A stretch of 64,000 bases of DNA from the NCBI RefSeq assembly GCF_016865235.1, contig NZ_CP064030.1, forward strand, positions 1,178,001 through 1,242,000, read 5' to 3'. The notes under the pieces were generated by a model. It did no database searches. It had not been told where the DNA came from and worked only from the letters and a program-made list of their open reading frames with translations. Source of the DNA: Dyella caseinilytica (GTDB lineage: Bacteria > Pseudomonadota > Gammaproteobacteria > Xanthomonadales > Rhodanobacteraceae). Each line of letters begins with the position of its first letter. The first letter of the stretch is position 1. Below are positions 17,917 to 25,105 of this stretch, one piece after another. The position numbers and the translations under genes were made by a program.

Positions 17917-19389
17917 TCAGTGGCGTGCGAGTTTCGGATGCAGGTGTGCGCGGTAACGCCACATGTCGGCGAACCATAGGCAGAAGGTGATGATGGTCGC
18001 TGCATATGTCGTGGCGGAACCGCCGTCGCGAACCGTTTGCAGTAATGGACTGCCGACAATGATGAGAATAAAGAAGAGTGCGGGGAGCAGTTGGCGAATC
18101 TGCAGGGCCAGTTTACTGGTTGCGGAAATTCTTCGGCGGAACCGGCGCACCGCGAATACGCATGTCAACAGGGCCAACCATTCGACGTAATGTGAGCCGG
18201 TCATCGCGTATAGCGCCAGATTACACAAGCAGATTGCAGGTATCGCGAGACGCCGCAGCCAGGGTCGACGTGAAGAGTTAGGCTCCGGCAGGCCTTGCCA
18301 ATGATCGAACCATGCACATCCGGCATAAACCAGCCATAGTGCAAAGATGCCGATCGCGACGGTCGGAGGGATGGCTGCCATGGCCGACAATCTGCCGCTT
18401 GTTGAGAAGCCGGGCAACAGCAGTAGTAAAGCAAGGGAGCTGAGAGCAATGCACAGCGCCACAACTGCCGCGCGCAAGCTGCCAATTGCGAATCGCTGTT
18501 GTGTCATCGGGCCGCCAACGGCTGCGGCAGATAGCCAAAATCGTGTGTGCTCACGGTCGATCGATGGCGGCAGGGCATCGAAGCGACCATTGTTCGACAA
18601 CGTTTGGGCAAGGCGTCCCAATTCACGTCCGCGGCCTAGCTGCAGTGCGGTGCGCAGCACGCGCGACCAGCGGAAGGAACTTTGCAGCAGCGCGACGTCT
18701 TTTCCGAGCAGCGCGACATCGGGCTGTTGGCCCCACATCTGGCGCATACGCAGTGCCAAGTGACGATGATTACGGGGAATGAGTTCCCACCAGATTCTCT
18801 GTCGTTGGCGAAGTTGTTGTAAGGCTAATGGATTGATGCCGGATAACACGTGGTCGAGATCGAAAAAATGCAACATGGCGTCGAGGCTATCCGAAGACAT
18901 GGCTTGCGGAGTTTCGAACAATCGATGAATGACCAGTTGGCCAGTCTGCTGTTTGGTGATGATCGACCAGAATTCATGGCGGTTCTGCAGCCATTGCAGC
19001 ATAACCTTACCGTCATCTATTTCTGCTGTGGTGCGAATTACCTCATCCGCCAATGCTGGAATATTGACCGTGAGCCGCTCTGCATTTGGCGTGCTGGCTA
19101 CCTGTGCGGAGGCTGACGTAGTGGTCGCTAACCGAGTCAGTTCAACAGGGATGGCAATGACATCATTTCCGGTTTTCGCTGTATCCATGTTGCTGTTCGC
19201 AACATGGGCAGGCGATACCGACGGCCTGTTTACGTGCGTCAGCGCTGTTTTGTACGCCGCGTGCAAACGCTGGAACCCCTCCGGATTCTCGTCGGGCCGC
19301 GTGGTACGCAACAGCCGCGCGTACGCACGCTTGACGCTCGCTGCGTCTGCATCCATCGGCAGCTCCAGCAACTCGAAAGCCCATTTCAC
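17917..19389 (-). CDS. Membrane-anchored J-domain protein, partner of HscC
   Basis: 490 residues. The N-terminal 60 residues are a J domain (ELLELPMDADAASVKRAYAR ... FQRLHAAYKTAL) in which the canonical HPD tripeptide reads RPD (TTRPDENPEGF), as in the E. coli DjlB/DjlC group. A soluble middle (about 70-310) is followed by several hydrophobic segments (about 315-480), so it is an inner-membrane protein with the J domain in the cytosol. The start ATG overlaps the stop of hscC by 4 bp. E. coli HscC works with DjlB/DjlC, so this pair is a dedicated Hsp70/J system; clients are unknown. Confidence 0.85.
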   Translation of the reverse strand: MKWAFELLELPMDADAASVKRAYARLLRTTRPDENPEGFQRLHAAYKTALTHVNRPSVSPAHVANSNMDTAKTGNDVIAIPVELTRLATTTSASAQVASTPNAERLTVNIPALADEVIRTTAEIDDGKVMLQWLQNRHEFWSIITKQQTGQLVIHRLFETPQAMSSDSLDAMLHFFDLDHVLSGINPLALQQLRQRQRIWWELIPRNHRHLALRMRQMWGQQPDVALLGKDVALLQSSFRWSRVLRTALQLGRGRELGRLAQTLSNNGRFDALPPSIDREHTRFWLSAAAVGGPMTQQRFAIGSLRAAVVALCIALSSLALLLLLPGFSTSGRLSAMAAIPPTVAIGIFALWLVYAGCAWFDHWQGLPEPNSSRRPWLRRLAIPAICLCNLALYAMTGSHYVEWLALLTCVFAVRRFRRRISATSKLALQIRQLLPALFFILIIVGSPLLQTVRDGGSATTYAATIITFCLWFADMWRYRAHLHPKLARH

Positions 19390-21077
19390 AGCTGTGTTTC
19401 CAGCGAATCGAGTGCGCTGCTGAATTGCCGACGGTGATCCTCGATCGTGCGCTCATCCTGATTTTCGAGTGTCTGACGGAACTGCCCGATCCATTGCTGC
19501 AGTACCTGCCGCGCGGCCAGGTGTTCTTCGAACAGGCGTTCCGCGCGTGCGAGCAGGGCAAGGTTTTCCTGCTTGTCGCGCGGATGGATTTTCAGTTCCG
19601 ACAACGCAGCGAGGCGGGCGCGAATCTCGGTGTCGGTCAGCAAGCCGGGGTTCTGTTCCAGCACCAGCTCGTGGCGCAGACCGTTGGCCTTCGGCGTAGC
19701 TTCGATTTGCAACACGCCGTTGATGTCGTAAGTGAAACGCACCACGACTTCGTTCTGCTGAATGGACAGGGTCGGGTTGAGCGGGATATCCAGCTCGCCG
19801 AGTTTGATGTTGTTGGTCACCAGAGGATTCTCGCCCTGATAGACCTTCAGACTGAGGGTTGCCTGGCGCTCGGCCATGGGCCAGTAGCTGCTTTCGCGGC
19901 TGATCGGCACCACGCTGTTGCGCTGGATGATGGGCGAGAACAAGCCATTTTGAATGTGACCTTGCGCGTCGCGCTGGCCGATCTCCACGCCCAGGGTGTA
20001 AGGGCAAACATCGGTGAGGATGATTTCATCCAGCTTGGCGTCGCGGCTTTTCAGTCCGGACGCGACGCAGGCACCCAGGGCAATGGCTTCATCCGGATTG
20101 ACGTGGCGCAGCGGCAGCTTGCCGAACATGCGCGCAATCAATCGCGATATCAACGGCATGCGGCTGGCACCGCCAACAAGCACAATCTCGTTGAGCTGGT
20201 CCGGGCGTAGGCGCGCATCACGCAGCGCGCGTTCGAGCGGCGCACGCATGCGCTGCATCAGTGGCTCAGCCAGATGCAGAAAGCGATCCTGGTCGATGCG
20301 CCACGTGATCTCGTGTTTGCCGATCTGGCCTTCGATGGAGGTTTCTGACTGTTGGCTCAGGCTACGTTTGACGGCTTCCAGCCGGCGGCGCAACACGCCG
20401 CGCTCGATGGGTGAAAAATCGTCAGCGCGTAGTTTTATGTCCGCCAGACAGGCGTTCTGCAGCACATCCAGGAAATCTTCGCCGCCGAGGAAATTGTCGC
20501 CGGCGCTGGCATGCACTTCGACCACGCCCTCGAACATTTCGAGCACCGATACGTCAAAAGTGCCGCCGCCAAGATCGAACACCAGGAAGCGACTGCCTTC
20601 CTGCCGCTCCTGCAAACCATAGGCGAGCGCAGCGGCGGTGGGTTCGTTGATAAGACGTTCCACCTTGATGCCCGCCAGTTCACCTGCCGCGCGGGTGGCT
20701 TTGCGCTGTGCATCGGAAAAGTAGGCCGGTACGCTGATGACGGCTTCTTCTATCTTCGTGCTGAGCGCCGCTTCAGCATCCGCGAGCAGGGAACGCAGTA
20801 CCAGCGCGGATAACTCCTCCGGCCGGAAACTGCGGCCGCCGAGCTGGGTTTCGCGTGGCGTGCCCATCCAGCGCTTGAAGGCTGCGATGCTGGCGCGTGG
20901 ATGGCTGATCAGGCGATCGCGAGCCGCCTCGCCGATCAGCATATGTCCATCATCGTCGACGCTGACTACGGATGGGGTGAGGTAATCGCCCAGCGGATTG
21001 CGGAACAATTGCGGTCCCGTATCGCTGTAGTAACCGATAAGCGAATGCGTAGTGCCCAGATCGATGCCGACGATCAT
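19386..21077 (-). CDS. hscC: Hsp70-family chaperone HscC
   Basis: 563 residues, shorter than DnaK (about 638) and matching HscC/Hsc62. The ATPase domain has phosphate-1 GIDLGTTHSLIGYY, phosphate-2 FDLGGGTFDVSVLE, and adenosine motif VGGASRMPLISRL. The substrate domain begins near LTDVCPYTLGVEIG and includes NPTLSIQQNEVVVRFTYDINGVLQIEA; the C-terminal lid is truncated as usual for HscC. Coupled to the J-protein gene downstream (ATGA overlap). Likely cytosolic, with its J partner on the membrane. Confidence 0.92.
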   Translation of the reverse strand: MIVGIDLGTTHSLIGYYSDTGPQLFRNPLGDYLTPSVVSVDDDGHMLIGEAARDRLISHPRASIAAFKRWMGTPRETQLGGRSFRPEELSALVLRSLLADAEAALSTKIEEAVISVPAYFSDAQRKATRAAGELAGIKVERLINEPTAAALAYGLQERQEGSRFLVFDLGGGTFDVSVLEMFEGVVEVHASAGDNFLGGEDFLDVLQNACLADIKLRADDFSPIERGVLRRRLEAVKRSLSQQSETSIEGQIGKHEITWRIDQDRFLHLAEPLMQRMRAPLERALRDARLRPDQLNEIVLVGGASRMPLISRLIARMFGKLPLRHVNPDEAIALGACVASGLKSRDAKLDEIILTDVCPYTLGVEIGQRDAQGHIQNGLFSPIIQRNSVVPISRESSYWPMAERQATLSLKVYQGENPLVTNNIKLGELDIPLNPTLSIQQNEVVVRFTYDINGVLQIEATPKANGLRHELVLEQNPGLLTDTEIRARLAALSELKIHPRDKQENLALLARAERLFEEHLAARQVLQQWIGQFRQTLENQDERTIEDHRRQFSSALDSLETQL

Positions 21078-21157
21078 TGCGTTCTTGCCCCCTGAAACGT
21101 CCTTGAAATGGAACTCCAGCAGATCTGCATGACTCTACAGCGCTACTGTCTTGCCAG

Positions 21158-21274
21158 GACGTCATTCCCGCGCAAGCGGGAATCCATTGCAATAGGGTTT
21201 GCCAAATACTTGAAAAGCAATGTTACGGCTCTGGCAGTACTCAAATGGATTCCCGCTTGCGCGGGAATGACGGC
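21158..21274. repeat. Inverted pair of REP-like palindromes (CGTCATTCCCGC type)
   Basis: Arms GACGTCATTCCCGCGCAAGC... (21158-21189) and TGGATTCCCGCTTGCGCGGG... (21246-21274) are reverse complements, with about 55 bases between. They occupy the gap between hscC and liuB. Confidence 0.85.
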
Positions 21275-21335
21275 ACGGTAGCGGTTAAACGTCACACTGA
21301 AGAAACATATGGTAACTGCCGCTCACCGGGCATGG

Positions 21336-22943
21336 TTACATGCGGAACACCCCGTAGCGTTGGGGTTCGATCGGCGCATTCAAGGATGCGGAGATCGCCA
21401 GCCCGAGCACGCGGCGTGTATCGGCCGGGTCGATGATACCGTCGTCCCACAGCCGCGCACTGGCGTAATAGGGATGGCCCTGGCGCTCGTACTGCTCGCG
21501 GATCGGTGCTTTGAAGGCCTCTTCTTCATCGGCACTCCAGCTTTTGCCGGCGGCTTCGATGCCATCACGCTTCACCGTCGCCAACACGCTGGCGGCCTGT
21601 TCACCACCCATCACGCTGATGCGCGCGTTCGGCCACATCCACAGGAAGCGCGCACCATAGGCGCGACCGCACATGGCGTAGTTGCCGGCACCGAAGCTGC
21701 CGCCAATCACCACGGTGAATTTCGGCACGTGCGAGCAGGCCACCGCGGTGACCATCTTCGCGCCATCTTTCGCGATGCCGGCGTTCTCATACTTCTTGCC
21801 GACCATGAAGCCGGTGATGTTCTGCAGGAATACCAGCGGCACATTGCGCTGGTTGCACAGCTCAATAAAGTGTGCGCCCTTGAGGGCGGATTCGGAAAAC
21901 AGGATGCCGTTGTTGGCAATGATGCCCACCGGGTAACCGTGGATATGCGCAAAGCCGCACACCAGGGTCTTGCCGTAGCGCGCCTTGAATTCGTGGAACT
22001 CGGAGCCATCGACGATGCGCGCGATCACTTCGCGGATATCGAAGGGGCGGCGTGTGTCCTGCGGAATCACGCCGTAAAGTTCTTCCGCCGGATAGCGCGG
22101 TTCGGCCGGGGCCTGTAGTGCAAGCGGCATGGGCTTCTTGCGGTTGAGATTGGCGACGATGTCGCGTGCGATCGACAACGCGTGCGCGTCGTTTTCGGCA
22201 AAGTGATCCGCCACGCCGGACACAGCCGTGTGTACGTCCGCACCGCCCAGCGCCTCGGCATCCACCACCTCACCGGTGGCAGCCTTTACCAGCGGCGGAC
22301 CACCCAGGAAGATGGTGCCTTGCTCACGCACGATGATGGTCTCATCGCTCATCGCCGGCACGTAAGCGCCGCCGGCCGTGCACGAGCCCATCACGACGGC
22401 GATCTGCGGAATCCCCAGGCCGGACATGCGCGCCTGGTTGTAGAAGATGCGACCGAAGTGTTCCTTGTCCGGGAAGACTTCATCCTGCATCGGCAGGAAG
22501 GCGCCGCCGGAATCGACCAGGTAGATGCAGGGCAGGCGATTTTCCAGGGCGACTTCCTGCGCGCGCAGGTGCTTCTTTACCGTCATCGGGAAGTAGGTGC
22601 CGCCCTTGACGGTGGCATCGTTGGCGACGATGACCACCTCGGTACCGTGCACGCGGCCGATGCCGGTGATGATGCCGGCAGCGGGCGCGGCATCGTCGTA
22701 CATGCCATGGGCGGCCAGCGGCGACAGTTCGAGAAACGGTGAGCCCGGATCAAGCAGGGCGCGAATGCGTTCGCGTGACAGCAGCTTGCCGCGTGCCGTG
22801 TGCTTTTCGCGCGCTTTCGCGCCGCCACCTTCGGCGCTGCGCGCCATTTCATGATGCAGGTCGTCGACGAGCGAGCGCAGGCTGGCGCTGCTGGCCTGGA
22901 ATTCGGGGGAACGGGGGTCGATCTGCGAAGTGAGGACGCTCAT
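21336..22943 (-). CDS. liuB: 3-methylcrotonyl-CoA carboxylase, carboxyltransferase beta subunit
   Basis: 535 residues from the ATG at 22943; an upstream in-frame extension is rejected. Carboxyltransferase fold with N-half ARGKLLSRERIRALLDPGSPFLELS and YLVDSGGAFLPMQDEVFPD, and C-half GSFGAGNYAMCGRAYGARFLWMWPNARISVMGG, which are standard for MCC beta. GSCTAGGAYVPAMSDE forms an oxyanion site. It pairs with LiuD (10398-12395) to carboxylate 3-methylcrotonyl-CoA. Separated from liuD by feoAB, the PLD-like gene and the chaperone pair. Confidence 0.94.
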   Translation of the reverse strand: MSVLTSQIDPRSPEFQASSASLRSLVDDLHHEMARSAEGGGAKAREKHTARGKLLSRERIRALLDPGSPFLELSPLAAHGMYDDAAPAAGIITGIGRVHGTEVVIVANDATVKGGTYFPMTVKKHLRAQEVALENRLPCIYLVDSGGAFLPMQDEVFPDKEHFGRIFYNQARMSGLGIPQIAVVMGSCTAGGAYVPAMSDETIIVREQGTIFLGGPPLVKAATGEVVDAEALGGADVHTAVSGVADHFAENDAHALSIARDIVANLNRKKPMPLALQAPAEPRYPAEELYGVIPQDTRRPFDIREVIARIVDGSEFHEFKARYGKTLVCGFAHIHGYPVGIIANNGILFSESALKGAHFIELCNQRNVPLVFLQNITGFMVGKKYENAGIAKDGAKMVTAVACSHVPKFTVVIGGSFGAGNYAMCGRAYGARFLWMWPNARISVMGGEQAASVLATVKRDGIEAAGKSWSADEEEAFKAPIREQYERQGHPYYASARLWDDGIIDPADTRRVLGLAISASLNAPIEPQRYGVFRM

Positions 22944-23106
22944 GGGGGATACTGCGACCGTCTGGGCAAACCCCGGATGATAACGGCGCGGGTGGTCCTT
23001 CTGCATTTGCGTTTGCAACCAAAGGATCGGGATGCCGTGGCTTGTCCGTCACCGACAGCGCGATCGCCACGACCTTCCGCCTGCAATGTTTCCAGTCGAC
23101 CGGCCA

Positions 23107-23138
23107 TAAAAAAACCGGCCGCACAGGGCGGCCGGTTT
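23107..23138 (-). terminator. Rho-independent terminator after the Ala-rich lipoprotein gene
   Basis: AAACCGGCCGC-ACAG-GGCGGCCGGTTT hairpin with a seven-base A run on the left, i.e. a U tract on the minus-strand transcript, 22 bp past the stop of the lipoprotein gene. Confidence 0.85.
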
Positions 23139-23160
23139 CGTGGAAGCCTTGGTCGAAGGA

Positions 23161-23526
23161 TTAGTTACCCTTCGAGGCGTCCTTGGCAGCGTCGGCAGCC
23201 TTGCCGGCAGCCTGCGATGCATCAGCAGCAGCGCTCTTCATCGCATCGCCAGCGGCCGGAGCGGCTGTGGAAGCCGGAGCGGCACCCGCGGTGGAGGCCG
23301 GAGCAGCAGCCGGAGCAGCCGCGGTGGAAGCCGGGGCAGCAGCCGGAGCGGCAGCGGTGGAAGCGGAAGCAGCGGCCTTCTGAGCCTGGTCAGCAGCCTG
23401 CGAAGCTGCTTGCTGGGCCTGATCAGCCGACTTCTGTGCGTCCTGCGCGGCATCCTGCGCGCCATTGCTGCAAGCCGCCAGCAGCGCGACAAGCGCGGAG
23501 GCGAGAAGGGTACGCGTGAACTTCAT
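23161..23526 (-). CDS. Alanine-rich small lipoprotein
   Basis: 121 residues. N-terminal lipoprotein signal with lipobox LLAAC (Cys near residue 19). The mature part is dominated by Ala, Gln, Ser, Lys and Asp in heptad-like order (AAQDAQKSADQAQQAASQAA), predicted coiled coil, followed by a Pro-Ala low-complexity linker with a near-repeat STAAAPAAAPA twice, then an Ala-rich tail. This resembles small coiled-coil outer-membrane lipoproteins but lacks a clear peptidoglycan-binding C-terminal lysine; the last residues are SKGN. Role likely structural. A strong terminator follows, indicating a monocistronic and well expressed gene. Confidence 0.82.
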   Translation of the reverse strand: MKFTRTLLASALVALLAACSNGAQDAAQDAQKSADQAQQAASQAADQAQKAAASASTAAAPAAAPASTAAAPAAAPASTAGAAPASTAAPAAGDAMKSAAADASQAAGKAADAAKDASKGN

Positions 23527-23681
23527 GGTGGATCTCCTTAGCCGTGGAATGCCAATTTGGCACGATTATTAATAGCGCGTTCGTGTTAAGTACGCTACCA
23601 GTTTTATGAACAACTTTTATGTCGCATTAAACCCACAGCGGGGGCGCGACGGCCCACGCTGCGTGGATAGATGACTACAGC

Positions 23682-24866
23682 TTAGTCCAGAAGCTCCACC
23701 GCGATGGCGGTAGCTTCGCCGCCGCCAATGCAAAGCGCTGCGACGCCGCGACGCAAACCACGGGTTTTCAATGCGTTGAGCAGGGTCACCACCAGACGGG
23801 TGCCACTGGCGCCGATCGGGTGACCCAGGGCGCAGGCACCGCCGTTGACGTTGAGCTTGTCGTGCGAGATGCCCAGTTCGCGCATCGGGGCCATGGCCAC
23901 CACGGCAAAAGCTTCGTTGATTTCGAACAAGTCGACGTCGTCAACCTTCCAGCCTGCCTTGTCCAGCACTTTGCTGATGGCCGACACCGGGGCGGTGGTG
24001 AACCATTCCGGTTCTTGCGAATGGGTGGCGTGGGCAACGATACGCGCCAGTGGCTTGATGCCGCGGGTCTTGGCGTCATCGGCCGTCAGCAGTACGACAG
24101 CGGCGGCGCCATCGGAAATGCTCGATGAGCTGGCGGCGGTAATGGTGCCGTTTTCCTTGCGGAAGGCGGGCTTGAGCGAAGGGATCTTGCCAATGTCCGA
24201 ACGGCTGGGCTGTTCGTCAGTATCGACCTGCACATCACCCTTGCGGCCGGAAACGGTGACCGGAACGATTTCGCCGGCAAAAGCCCCGGAAGTCTGAGCG
24301 GCTTGCGAACGCTTCACCGATTCGATGGCGAATGCATCCTGCTCTTCGCGGGTGAAGTGATACTTGTCGGCGCACAGCTCGCCGAACACACCCATCGCCT
24401 TGCCGTCATACGGATTGGTAAGACCGTCCCACGCCATGTGGTCGACCAGCTGGCCGTCGCCATAGCGGATACCGGTACGGGCGTTGACCATGTGCGGGGC
24501 GTTGGTCATCGATTCCATGCCGCCAGCCACCACCACGGCAGCCGAGCCGGCCTTGATCAGATCATGACCCAGCATGATCGCCTTCATGCCCGAACCGCAG
24601 ACCTTGTTGACGGTGGTGCAGCCGGTGGCGACCGGCAGCCCGGCTTGCAGCGCCGCCTGGCGGGCAGGGGCCTGGCCGAGGTTGGCGGGCAGCACGCAGC
24701 CCATGATCACCTCGTTCACATCGCCGGAGGCAATGCCGGCCTGTTCCATTGCGGCACGGATCGCGGTAGCGCCGAGCTTGGGAGTGGGTACGCCGGTGAA
24801 CTGGCCGAGGAAAGAGCCGATGGCAGTGCGCTTGGCACCTGCAATAACAACGCTGACGTCCGACAT
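23682..24866 (-). CDS. Acetyl-CoA acetyltransferase (thiolase)
   Basis: 394 residues from the ATG at 24866 with GGAG just upstream. Thiolase fold with the nucleophilic cysteine in NKVCGSGMKAIM (about residue 90), the histidine in NVNGGACALGHPIGASG (about 350), and the second cysteine in ALCIGGGEATAIAVE (about 380). Length and motifs fit biosynthetic/degradative acetoacetyl-CoA thiolases (AtoB/PhaA type). In this context it can split the acetoacetyl-CoA produced downstream of HMG-CoA lyase or serve general beta-ketothiolysis. Confidence 0.93.
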   Translation of the reverse strand: MSDVSVVIAGAKRTAIGSFLGQFTGVPTPKLGATAIRAAMEQAGIASGDVNEVIMGCVLPANLGQAPARQAALQAGLPVATGCTTVNKVCGSGMKAIMLGHDLIKAGSAAVVVAGGMESMTNAPHMVNARTGIRYGDGQLVDHMAWDGLTNPYDGKAMGVFGELCADKYHFTREEQDAFAIESVKRSQAAQTSGAFAGEIVPVTVSGRKGDVQVDTDEQPSRSDIGKIPSLKPAFRKENGTITAASSSSISDGAAAVVLLTADDAKTRGIKPLARIVAHATHSQEPEWFTTAPVSAISKVLDKAGWKVDDVDLFEINEAFAVVAMAPMRELGISHDKLNVNGGACALGHPIGASGTRLVVTLLNALKTRGLRRGVAALCIGGGEATAIAVELLD

Positions 24867-25105
24867 GGTGGTCTCCGAAGGAGCTTTGATGCGTACCCCG
24901 CCAAGGGCAACGCTGGGGGAAATAACTTGCGGATTATCGCAGTCTTCGACGCAAAGCAGCAAACCTAAATTTTCGGGAGAAATCGCGCACTAGGGTGCTC
25001 GCAATCCTATAAAGCAAGCGAATAAGCTATAGCTTGGATACCGCACGGGAGTGGCGGTAGTCCGACATGTTGTGGGGACCAACATCGCAAATAGGGGTAA
25101 GGGTC

